A stretch of 64,000 bases of DNA. Origin: Phlebiopsis flavidoalba. Taxonomy: Eukaryota > Basidiomycota > Agaricomycetes > Polyporales > Phanerochaetaceae. Position 1 is the stretch's first letter; every line of letters begins with the position of its first letter. Under the pieces are notes generated by a model. The model made no database searches. It saw nothing but the letters and a program-made list of their open reading frames with translations, and had not been told where the DNA came from. A program made the position numbers and the translations under genes. Location: contig JAOCPU010000015.1 of assembly GCA_035772785.1 (NCBI GenBank), positions 496,001-560,000 on the forward strand, read 5' to 3'. This document shows positions 13,228-24,249 of this stretch, piece after piece.

Positions 13228-15264
13228 ATGGGCAACACCAAATCTTCATTATTCGCTCTGCGCCCCGAGCTCTACTTGTCCACACTCGATTCCCCTACAG
13301 CTAGATCCACAGCAAGCCGTCCGCCATACCCCGCAGAGATGCAGATCGACTCCTGTGCACCGTTCATAAGCAGCGAGCCTTCACCTTCGAGATTTTCAGG
13401 AGTATCGGCTTCTGTAGCCTCCGTTCGATGGAGAAGCAAAGATATTGATGGAGTTAGAATGCATCTTGAACCAGAACTATGTATTTTGGCCTCGGCATAC
13501 GCTGTGTCGGGTCGGCGCTGGCAGGTGGCCTTTCAAGCGAAGGAAGACTCCAGTTATGCCTGGATCGTCATGCCTTCAGCATAGTTTTATGCATCTCACG
13601 CCGCCGACAAACGGATTCCTTGTTTTCTCTCATCGGAAGGATCAGGTATCGTCTCTATCCGAAGGTCTCCCACTCGGACCGCGTATGGGTATCTTCATGC
13701 CAACGCGGGTCATTCCCTGCGTAGGGAGCTGGTGCTGTATGCCCCGGTAGTACATCTTGCCTGCCCTGCTATTCCCAGAGATACAGATGGGCCCGTGGTC
13801 GCCACAGTTGGGATCACGACGGACGAGAGGAAAACGTCATCTAAGGATCACCAGCGCTGGATCACATCGTGTGTGAGATGAGTGCCCGTTCCAATCCCCA
13901 AGACGACGACGCTCGACCACGTCCGAGAATCGAGCTACTTAACATGGGCGCAGAGTACGTCTATTCTTGATGTACTCTGCTTACGACAAGATAACGGGAA
14001 AATCAGGAAGGGCGTAGGCGTGAATGGGCCCACGAGACGTACCGGCGCTAGGGTGGGTTTTACCGTCATAACCAGTACCAGACAGTCGTTAGCCTACTTC
14101 AGCTGGGCTCGGCCTCCCTCTCAGTCTCTCGACCCTCTGAGATGGAATCACCCTTTCATTGGGCTCAACCGATCGTGGACGGTACAGGAGGCCGGCTTGA
14201 ACTGGCTCCCGGGCGGCCTGACTCCAAACATCGACGGTCATCCTGATCCTCTCTTCAGTGGGTACCGAATTCATGAAACGGCTTGACCAATACCATCCAT
14301 GCAAACCACAAATGAGTGGAAAATCTTCCCTTGTCGTCTTTTGGAGGTGTTCCGTAATCGACCAGGCCACGCAGACAAGAAGCCGTACGACCAGATTGCT
14401 GCACTCTTACTATCTCATCACCCCACGAGAATTCTTGTCGCCCGTACTCAGAGGAGTATGATTCCATGGAGGACGCATGGGATGACGTGGATCGTCACAC
14501 TATCTTGGAGCCACCTACTGATTCTCCTCACTTGGTGGCCATATCCCCGTACAATAGACCCCTCGATCACACGCTACACAAGACCATAGCTGGTGGCCCA
14601 TCGTGGGCCGTCAGTTGATGAAGCACCCTTCGCATGTCCGTCTGTGTCCCGAAAGGAACCTTTTACAGGTATTCAGGATGAGGAAGAAGCTGCAGACCGC
14701 TGGGCACCGCTAGCGGGAGATTTACCCTTCTATTGCAGAGCTGTACGGGCGACGATGAAATCCACTTCAATTATCACAAGGCATACATTCTACCGAAATG
14801 TCGTGTTGACTGCGACAAAGGCGAATCTTGGTACACACGAACGAGGGTCACAAGACATTCGGCTTCACTAAGCCCGTAAAGATGGAATCAGGCGACGAAG
14901 AATTCACTCTGCGGCTGACAGAAGAGGGTTTACCTACTGGGTGGTATGTCGGGCTGGACAGGTCCAAGAAATGGCGACATCGGGGATCGCGTCTACGGCG
15001 TAGTGCAAAGCGAGATGCTTGCGCTGGAGAAGATAACGGTTGGCAGCATGCTCGAAGAAACGGACAGGGAGGCGTTTGTCGCAATCGGGCCTTGCCAAAA
15101 GCCGTCTCGTTTTACTACACGTCTCGTGTTTCTCCGTTACCACAACTTCCACACTTTCCCGATTACTAGAGCCTACCTTTGCAGACATAGACGGCAAACA
15201 TCAAAAACAGCGAGCGCAACGCGCTCGTGCCTCATCTACTTTGTACATACTTAATCTTCCGTAA
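13228..15264 (+). CDS. HET-type (heterokaryon incompatibility-like) protein
   Basis: Resembles the lineage-expanded basidiomycete HET proteins, which are thought to act in nonself recognition or regulated cell death; no specific function can be given. The start at 13228 has a good context and opens MGNTKSSLFALRPELYLSTL, including an N-myristoylation-type MGxxxS. Family-like blocks follow: RVGAGRWPF (about 13.52 kb), LDVLCLRQDNGKIRKG (about 13.97 kb; the LDxxC(I/L)xQ block of HET domains), LNRSWTVQEAGLNW (about 14.17 kb; the RxWTxQE block), MSGKSSLVVFW (about 14.31 kb) and DQIAALLLSHHP (about 14.39 kb). The C-terminal part (LALEKITV, MLEETDREAFVAIG, near 15.03 kb) is less clear. The blocks lie in different frames, so introns or indels separate them. 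The end given is the last open codon; the true stop could be up to about 150 bases earlier. It is convergent with the next gene. Confidence 0.68.
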
Positions 15265-15458
15265 TGCTCAATCACCATGGCACGGCACCTCCTGGCATAA
15301 AGTACGCCGTCGTGAGCTCGTCAGCATCCACCTGTGGATTTGCCTCCAACCACGCCCTCGTAATACGTCGTGCATCCACCTTAAATAGGCCGCAAGTGAG
15401 GCCTCGTCGCCGTCTACCCTGTCCACTAGTCTCCGTAGGCAGACTTTATATAATCGGC

Positions 15459-17685
15459 CTATGATAGTCGATAGGCCTGAATGATGATACCTGACCACCA
15501 GAGCTGAATCCACGAGCTCCAGCCCGTTGTGAAGGTCACGATCACCGGGTTCAACGTTAGGAACTCGGTTATGTCGTCCAGATGCAGGCAAATCGATGAC
15601 TCCCTCCAGTTACGCAAGAAGTGCTCCAGCAGACTCACCTGTGGCGGTGCAGGGGAGAGCAGCTCTAGCGCCGCCGGGCATACCACGTATTCACTGTCTC
15701 AACCACTCACCCTCGTTATATGTGGTTTGATACATAGGTCATAGTCGAGCGAACCAGGTGTGGCCCCGCGTCTCGTCGCTGGCTGCACCGCACCGACATC
15801 GACAGACCTGAGTGTTAAAGCAACACAAACTCTTGCAAATAGTGAAGCTAATACAAAAGGTTCGGACGGCCAAGCGACTACGTACTACACATCAGCTTTT
15901 ATCTCATTTTACCAAACATATCAGGCTCTTTGCAAGTTCTATGACATGTCTCCAGGCTCTCATTCCTCGTAGCTACGACTCAACCTCACGTGTCGCCCTC
16001 CCATTCAAAAGTTTAGGGTACCTTCTCTTCGGAGATTGGCTGAGCTTTGCGGCCGGGCAGAAGTGTTCCATCATATCAAGGTAACGGTCGCATATTTTCG
16101 ACTCTCGTTCTTCTTCCTCGCTCTCCAGCATGAAAAGGTCGAAGGACTGGCTTGGCTTTAGAGCGATGCTTATGAGCCCTTCAAGAGCCGTGTGCTGAGC
16201 TGGTAGAAGGGATAGAACGTCTGGCTACTGAGGCGCTGGTGACTGGACTGGGAAGTTGGGGATAGGTTGTCCCCAGGAATATTTCCGAGTGATCACCTTC
16301 TGATAACGCATGTCAAGTCGACCAGCAGAGTGAAGGCGAGGAAACAGTTCCCCAGAAGGAACCCGGTCAAGCCAGGTTTGAGGTAGCGGATAATGGGGCG
16401 CATAATGCTGGATGGTTTCGGCTTCAATTAGAAGGCGAACGTGGGGGGGCGAAGTTGCAAGATGGTTTTGTCAAGGAATTCGTATAACTTCCTGGTTTCT
16501 CTGTAGGAACGTTGTATTATTGGGGTGCTGTGATCATCCCGACCAAAGGCGCAAAGACAACGCTGCGTGAGGCCCGGATATGGTACATTGAAGGCCGATG
16601 AAGCATCTGGCCTCCGGGGGCGGCAATGCGATTTGCTGTGGGCGAACTACGATTCTTGTTAGCCCCGGCAACATTCACTATCCATGTTTTATGGGCTTGC
16701 CTGTAATCTTGCCCTTAACACCGTCGAACCAGCTCCACAGCGCGCGTCCTGACAACGATTTGAAGGTATGCCAGTGTTCGATGTCTGCCTCTGGAACCCT
16801 GTGGCATAGTGCGGCACATAGCATGAAGACAAGGCGCCCCTTGTCCATGTCTTCGTCACCAAACTGCTCTAGAGACACCACGTATTTGTCTCTTAGCGTT
16901 CCACCAATGGGTAGAGAAGAAAGAGGACTTTCTAGAGGAAGAGTCCTGTCCTGGAATTTAAATATACCTACATGACAACTCCGAGAGGCTGGGTAGGCCT
17001 CGTACGGCAGGTTACGGAGAAGGTGATGGGGCCTCTTGAAAATAACGCAGTCGAGACTCAAACGTGAAAAATTAAGCAGGCTCCCAGGAGGGGCGCGGGG
17101 CACATTGTTGTAGAAGCCGCTCCTCCCAAAGCGACCTATGGTAGACCAGCCGCCGTGGTATTGCAATAACCCTAGCTTGACCCCCGGACGAAGATAGGAA
17201 TATAGGCGTGGAATGTGATAGATACAGGGAGTGTACGATTCAACGGGTAGGAGATCTGTGAGGTGAATAGTGGTAATGCATTCGGAGAGTGAGGGGGTGA
17301 CCAACGAATGAGCTGATAGGAGCATTACGATGCGATCGAAATGGCCTCTACCTGAAAGGGGAATGGAATCGTCAAAATCTGAGAACGCAACCGGCCGAAA
17401 GATTTTGGCCCAATGCCGACAAACTGCGCTGCAAGTTTTCAAATAGTAGCGCTTGTCGCGGCGATAATGGCGTTGAAAATGTGGGCAGAATAGTGGGCGG
17501 GAGGGTTTGTCAAACTTCTCATCGCCATCTACTAGATGAGTAGTTATGCGAGTAATAATCTCAGCCGGGACCCGATGAGCTGCTGGCAGAAGGCCGAATC
17601 CATGGCTGATGGTGAGTCATCTGTCAGTCAATACAAGCAATCGGACATGAGAGGGGACTCACGCACTTTCTAACGGGGAGGTCAT
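15459..17685 (-). CDS. F-box protein, likely with divergent leucine-rich C-terminal half
   Basis: Likely substrate adaptor of an SCF ubiquitin ligase, a highly expanded type in Agaricomycetes. The start at 17685 gives MTSPLESA, followed by an intron with GTGAGT donor and a GACAG acceptor. The F-box-like stretch reads LPAAHRVPAEIITRITTHLV (about 17.58 kb), then TCSAVCRHWAKIFRPVAF (about 17.43 kb). An uninterrupted exon runs from there to 16678. Below it protein-like text continues in shifted frames: ALPPPEARCFIGLQCTISG (about 16.6 kb), HYAPHYPLPQTWLDRVPSGE (about 16.4 kb), ICDRYLDMMEHFCPAAKL (about 16.1 kb) and VSLLEHFLRNW then DITEFLTLNPVIV (about 15.6 kb). I therefore extend the gene to 15459. 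The N-terminal exon is firm; the rest is inferred. It lies tail-to-tail with the HET-type gene. Confidence 0.66.
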
Positions 17686-18172
17686 GGTTTGGTGTCAAGT
17701 CCTCGCCACAACTGCGCAGCATCCCACAACCCACGTACGTTATCGAAGGGCATCTAACTTTCGCATCCACTGATTTCTACTACGTCGTCTCGCCATGATG
17801 CATGTGACTTGTTATGCGCTATCCTGTCAGTGGTGAGCCTGAGAAAGTTACCTTATCATGGGTAACATCAACGAGAAGGCGACTTCGAATTCGTGGCGCT
17901 GGAGGGTGTCCCTGTAGAGCCCGAATGCTCCTTGCTACTGATTGACTGAGTTTCCCGATAAATGGATCTGTGTAATACGTTAGCCAATGCCCGTGCTAGT
18001 CGATCGTCGGAACAACACCTGGGATAAATTCTAGACATTCAGCAAAAAGAACAGCCTATCCCCCAATTCAAACACCGTACTAGCATGTACAAGCTTACAG
18101 GCGTTAGATCTGTGAGAACATTCCACACTGGTATACCTCCCGACTCCCCGTACCAATTATCCAAATCTAGGA
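17686..18172. other. spacer between F-box gene and amidase pseudogene
   Basis: I see no gene here. The part next to 17685 should hold the promoter of the leftward F-box gene; no clear TATA element is visible. Confidence 0.4.
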
Positions 18173-19985
18173 CTAATACTTATCGCGCATAATCTTGACA
18201 TCCCAACACATCGTTTCCCGATAACATCGCTCAGCTGTGTCTTCGGAATCACCAAGCCGCCCTAGCCGCGTATGCGTAGACTGCTCATACGCACACCCAA
18301 ACCCAGGCAGGCGAAACTCACTGAAGGCCGTGCTCACGAACGCAGAATCCCAAACGGTTTGCCAGGGCGCGCGACGCGGCGTGTTGGTGTCACGGGTGCA
18401 AAGAGGGGGGGTTATCATCGGGCATGAAGCCTAGCGGTACTTTCGTCATATGTCAGCTATTGACGCAACAAGAGCGAGGAAAAAACAGAAGCGTACAGTG
18501 ACGAGCGAGTAGCCGGCAATCGCAGCAGGGTTGGCAGCCTGGCTTGTGGGGAGGATGAGCGCGTCAAGGTGTGTGGCAACACCAACACGTCGGCGTAGAT
18601 TCCGCGTGTTTGGCAGAGGTCTTTGTCTGCTGCGAGCGTGGCGAAGTACTAGGCGGCATTCATAGGGCGGTGGTGTTTTCGGAGGATGAGGACAATTGAT
18701 TCTTGAAACGCTGTATGTGTCGGCAGATCAGTTGATCCGCCCAAAATGGTGAAATGGGCTCTTCGTCGGCATGGGCAGTGTTGAGCACAATGAGGTCAGC
18801 CAGGGTCTTGACCCCCCAGTGGATACTTCTAAGCCCGAGATGTACCTCGACCTTTAGAAACATCACCGTCAAGACTCTATGCGTGACTGGAAGAATGAAG
18901 GACTTGCTTCTATAACCGTATCACCAGAACGCTCGTCTCCTTCCCGCTTGCGCGCAGCTGCTCGAGATCTCGGCAGTGCGACAGGATCAACAATCGTCGC
19001 GCCCAGGCCGCGCATGACCTCTAATATGCGCATCGAACGCAGTCTACACCGGGTCGCTCTCGCGTACAGCCAATTGAAGCAGCACACCGACGCGTGCACC
19101 GTAGAGCGCACGGTTGTCCCAACGCCTTCGAAAAGTCGGGTATACCACGTGCCGCTGGCGAACGTCGCATTATCGAGCGCGTCACGTATAGAAACGACGA
19201 TGGGGAGCGGCGCTGCGATGCCATTGGTCCTACGGTGTCCTGATGTTGTCGCATTCGGCACAACTACAGTCCTCAGTACGTCTGCAACGCCTTGAACGTA
19301 AGCAACCCACCTCCTGTGGCGAGAGGGCAACCACCCTATCGGCTTAATGCCGACCAAGTTGTTCACCTACGGGGCGAGAAAGTCGACCTAACCGTCTCGC
19401 TACTGAGCGCTGGCGGCGCATCGGAGCCCAATAGCTGTGCTGACCCCGCTACCCGGGCTGCTACCCGATGGGTTGCCACCGAGGATGTATGGATTGGGTG
19501 CCTGCCCATCATCACGCTCAGATACTTTCAGAGATACTTTCTGCGAAGATACTCTTGTCGCGAATGTTGGTTTTGTCCGCTCAAGCTTTTCCGAGCAACA
19601 TCGCGCCGGTTGGGCGCAGCTTTGCGTGGACGGTTGTTGGCACACTCGACGATGAAGTCGAGAAGGGACAATGTGCCCGCATAGATTTTGACTGCATGTC
19701 CGGTACGGGGGTACGAAGTCTGTACCTGCGTTCCAACTCATTCTACGTTAGTCGAGTGAGCAGCTTCGAACCAAGAGGGAGTAAAAAACTCGCCTTCTAT
19801 CAAGAAAGCGGAATATCGTGTAGAGGCCCGCGAGAGCCACGCTACTTCCTATCAATGTCCAACTCCCCTGCGTGTTTCGGCGCGCTCGAGTTTGGCTCAG
19901 TGACCATACGCAGCTCGTAGCCTCGTCTATTTTTGCGAAGTACGCCTGTGCAAGCTGTCAGCAACCTTTCACCATGATAATCGAT
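18173..19985 (-). pseudogene. amidase-signature family pseudogene
   Basis: A decayed, 5'-truncated copy of the amidase at 60.6-62.7 kb. Homology starts at a splice acceptor (CACAG) with AYFAKIDEA near 19.95 kb, equivalent to AYFSRINEV in the other copy; the exon encoding the signal peptide is not found. An in-frame TAG at 19842-19844 replaces a glutamate codon in the segment LDIDRK-stop-RGSRGPLHDIP, and a TGA follows soon after. Further pieces: GGNPSGSSPGSG (about 19.46 kb), [10 protein letters not shown] (about 19.36 kb), [14 protein letters not shown] (about 19.0 kb), [18 protein letters not shown] (about 18.76 kb) and [20 protein letters not shown] (about 18.30 kb). Similarity continues through exons and introns. 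The glycine-serine motif and the C-terminal block survive, but the reading frame does not. Confidence 0.85.
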
Positions 19986-21445
19986 AGATGATATACCTTA
20001 ATCCGATCAAGAGGGATCCAAGAAACCTGTGGCGCACGCATGCAGCCGTGCACGGTAGCTTGGGGAGACGCGCATTAAACAGCACAGCGTGCGTCGCCGG
20101 ACGTTGTAACGCTCCAAGCTTCCTTCTTGCCATGGCTTACATGACTACGGAATACATACAGCATGCCCGCAGTAGCACGCGGTTTTTGAGGTGTACCGCT
20201 GTTTCCTGGGAAATTGTCTAGGCTGATGTGCTGCGTTGATACGAGCACCTATTTTTGCGCGGTCGCTCATCGCGGTGCGTGCACAAGAGACAGGCGCTTA
20301 TACGTGCAGGCACACGTGACGTGACGTGTGACGCGTAGTAACGCGTCGCTTCATTGACCGTCTCTTTTCTGCGTAGGACCACCGCCTTTACCTCGTCGGG
20401 AATCGTGCATCTTCTGCCTCTTCTTTTGAAGCTGAATCACATTAAACTCTGCATTCGCGCATACCAGGATGTGCCACGCAAGATCGCCACTCTGAACGAG
20501 AGCGAGCGATTGCTCAGGAAGAGATGAGCGATTGAGTAGCGAGATCATCCTGCGCACGCGGGCGGTCCTCCAGGCGGTTTTCCCCACATCCATTGTTGCA
20601 CAGGAATTAACGAGGCTAGTCGAGCCGCTTGCCTCATACCATTGGCCAGGGCAGGACACGCCATTTCATGCTGTGTGAGTAATGGGTAGAGTTCCCCCCC
20701 CCCTTACTGTGTTTCTGGCGCTGAATCTAAACACGTTCTAGGGCTCAGCGGACCCTGTGTCCTGGCAAAGCCGTTCGCTGCTGTACCCAGACGACGAGTA
20801 CGGAACGCTGTACCCCCACTTCCCCGCCGGATCCCACACGGCTTCATCTTAGTCTCTAGAGGCGCTGCTACACGTTATGCATCTCGAAACCTTCGAAGTC
20901 TTCTTCAATTGAGATACTTTCATAGGGTTTGGGGTGTGGACCATGGCAGTGTGGCGCAGCGCTATTCTTCCAGAGCGACCAGTCGTATGAGGCTGTCAAA
21001 TGCATGTGCGGTCCTTGCCTGGACCCTATACGAAAACTGCTTCATCTCAGCCTTTTGACAGATCCACTCCGTTGCTGCGTGTGTCCAGCATCTCGAAGCT
21101 TTCATGAGCTCGGAGATAGTAGCAGGGTGAGGAGGGCATATGGCGGCATGGCGTTGAATTACAATTTACATGCATGGCGTCGGGACTGCGCAATCGAATC
21201 CGTGCTTTGCGGTAGTGCTCATATAAACCGCCAACGGTCATGCAGGAGATCCAGCACACCATTATCTTCCCCGGTCATCGGTATGTCTATACAAACCCCT
21301 TGCGCAAAACTGTGATACTAAGGTATAGAGTACCAGTGTCCGCGATGAGCATACGTCTGAGAGACCGTTCGTCAACAGAAAACTCTGCATTCGAGATGGA
21401 ACATGTTGAGTATATTTTGCCTGACGTGAGGTTCTTGCTGATTTC
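19986..21445. other. spacer between amidase pseudogene and F-box gene
   Basis: The first exon of the amidase is not recognisable here. A minus-strand frame at 20351-20659 and a plus-strand frame at 20929-21315 are open but match nothing I know. A run of C (20691-20703) lies within. The interval between these divergent genes has no equivalent next to the second amidase copy. Confidence 0.35.
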
Positions 21446-22835
21446 ATGGACCTCTTGCAGTCGCGCACCAATGAGCTATCGCCCTCTGGTCCCTGGCATA
21501 GACTTCCACTTGAAGTGATACACATCATTGGTCTCTGCATCGCCGACCACGGTCCCTTCAGTCTGCTCTGGAAGCGATGGGAGGTTCATAATTGTACGCT
21601 GGTTTGCCGATACTGGGCCCGCGTCATAAGGCCGTTATGGTGTAGAAGGCTCCATATAAGGTCATACAACCAAGCGCGCGCATTTGTCGACAGCGTGAAG
21701 TCGTCTCCCCTCCCATTGGACCTCCGACTCTCGCCCTGTGTCTATGAACTGATGCTCTGGCAGACTGTAACAGAGCGGAGTTGGGTTCACAACATTCTTC
21801 ACTGTGTACCAAGGAAATTACTCTCCCTCGCCTTGGCATAATCGACGTCATCCTTGAGCCTAATTATAATACTCACGGGGTTACAGGGACTGCCACAAGC
21901 TCCCTGCATTTTGGTCTTCCGCGATCACTTCCACCTATTCGCATAGACGGTTTGTCATTGCGTGGATTGCCATGGTCGACCGTACACTGCATGAGGTCTT
22001 TCCTACTATCTACCTCAAGATTCCAAACTTCGCTTGAAATCCACCCCAATTCTATGCCAAAGGAACATTCCCTTCCCGTGACCCGGCCTGAACACCTCCC
22101 GTGTCTGCGCATGCCCCACTTCCGACGCATCGAAGGTGTACTCGCTGGCAGTCTCGCGTCTCTGACGTGGCTTTTGACAATAGGAAATGTTCCATTGCAT
22201 CCCCAACCCCAAAAGAATTTGAACCTCCCAGAAGCAGTTGTCATGAGGATAGCCCGCGCGGTATACTCTTTCATCTGTGACTGCAAGTGCTTCTGCTGCA
22301 TGCAAGATAGCCCAAAGTGGTATGTTTTATGATTCTCCACAGCTCTAATCTTATCGATTGATGTGTACCTTTGTTGATAGCTTCTACAGCTTTGGGAACG
22401 GCCTTGAGGACGGCCGGTGGGGAGCAAGGTATATGTATTTATCTCTAGTCTGTGATTTCCTGCCTGACCAGCATGAAATAGAGTTTAGAATCAAAGCCGG
22501 ACATTACCACCATCAAATCCAGTTCACCTTCTCCCCGGAGCAGAACATCAAGAGGGTTTCACTAATTTTTGGCAGCCGTATGCCCGGTTGGATCAAACCG
22601 ATACAAGAAGTGGTCCCAAATCTGTCTTGTCTAGACGAGATCTTCCTTGGATATGCGCCAGGACTCTCCCGATTTACTCTGCGAAATCGTTTACCGCATC
22701 TCAAAGGAGTCAATGGTCCCTAACCTAGAAGGCGAGACAGCGTCACAAAGGGCAACTTCTTATGTGGAAGCTCGTATGCCTGGCATGCGAGATGCTGGAG
22801 CACTACAGATCTTCTTTCAGACCCCTCCCTGGTGA
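21446..22835 (+). CDS. F-box-like protein (copy A)
   Basis: Probable SCF adaptor. The start at 21446 is followed by an F-box-like segment, PWHRLPLEVIHIIGLCIADH, then NCTLVCRYWARVIRPLWCRR at residues of about 50-70. The frame then shifts at about 21.85 kb and continues with PHFRRIEGVLAGSLASLTWL (about 22.12 kb) and NLPEAVVMRIARAVYSFI. After a probable intron (about 22.32-22.38 kb) it continues with YSFGNGLEDGRWGARYMYL and IKPIQEVVPNLSCLDEIFL, and after one more shift with YVEARMPGMRDAGALQIFFQ and a TGA at 22833-22835. The middle and C-terminal parts match the minus-strand gene at the right edge of the window clearly at both DNA and protein level, so the two are paralogues. It is read divergently from the amidase pseudogene. 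Confidence 0.68.
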
Positions 22836-24249
22836 GTTGAGAACGCCAGATAATTGCGATTACTAGGTACGTCTCAAATCCACGAGCGCTCCCTCGAAAT
22901 GCCCTGACTAAACATTGCTCATGCGTGGTAGGTGTACCTTTTTGCTACTTGGTCCCCGGCATTCTATGTTCCTAGATACCTTATCTGCTTTTGATTACTC
23001 TGCACGTTGTTATCCTCAGCCGCATCTCGATCTGCTGTAGCTGGCACCCCCCGTTAACCGTATACACGTTTATGTGACTTGTTTACGGTTTTGTTTTCGT
23101 CTATTACCTGCATTTTTTCTCCGTTGCTGAACCACCGTTCTGTGAATCTTACCAATGTACTCATATTCCGCTTCCTCTCCCGTTTTCTCAGTACGATCCC
23201 GCGAATGTAATTACCGCTACAGTGCGAAACTCATCTTCAGGCCTGATTCACGTTGCTACCTGAATCGCGACACCCGCAAACGCGAAAGTCGACTCATATC
23301 TAATGCGGATGCTCACTGTCGAATTTTCGAGGGAGCATGCCACGCAGCTCCTACGTATGGTACGTACGGCGGATATTTTGGCATCACTATCTCGTGGCGG
23401 CTCGACGATGACGCACGTCGGCCAGTGTTGTCGGAAACGTGCAGAAGAACCACTTACTCTTTGCTCTCGCGTGAATACAAAGATTTGTAGTAGTGTAAGA
23501 ATCCGCCGCATCGCCTGGTCGTGTCTTGGAATTAATCCCGCCGGACCCGCGCGCCGTGAGACAATTCGCCCGCCCTTGCACAACAGCGCCGGGCTCGCTC
23601 GCCACAACGCAACTCAGCATCCTCGCAGTCTTTACAGTGAGCGCACAAAGCAACAAATATAAACCACGCCGCGTCATTGCGTGCCACCTGTCTCGCGCGG
23701 TGGAGGCTTCTTGCGCGGTGCGCCTGCGTGCGAGCAGCCGCTTACGCGCGCACGGTGAGTAAGCACCGCTCGCTCCTGCTCGTTCGAGCCTGTGCAGTGG
23801 GGGCCACCACCCGCCCTTGCCTCGCCGTGTACCATACACTCTTTCCTCCTCCCTCCCTTCCTTCCTTCTTTGTCCATACGACGATTAAAACGCTGGATCT
23901 CAGACTGCGACATATCCATAGTCTTGCATACGATGACGTGGTCGTCACAGAGAGCCAGCGGAGCGTATACCACAGGCGTGCGTGCGATGCCACCAGGTGC
24001 GTCTTGATGCCTGCGGTGCATACGCAGCTGGTCTGACGACTTCGCTTGGAAGACCGCTTCACAGGAAGTCAGGTCTTGCCGCATGGACAACTCCAAGACG
24101 TAAACGCGATACACGATGTAGTAATAGCGAGGCGTAGGCGAAGGGATGCGAGGACGAGGACGAGGACGATGAGGGACGGGTGTGCCGGTGCGTGATGCGC
24201 TTTTTGGCGGGGCAGCGTGTGGCTCATCCGGCTGTAGTGCTCGCTGTCG
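22836..24249. other. intergenic region and likely promoter of the next gene
   Basis: No gene recognised. Between 23.54 and 24.2 kb open frames on both strands reflect GC-rich composition. A pyrimidine tract at about 23841-23872 (CTCC/TTCC repeats) is of a kind common just upstream of transcription starts in basidiomycetes and may belong to the promoter of the 24.25 kb gene. Confidence 0.35.
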
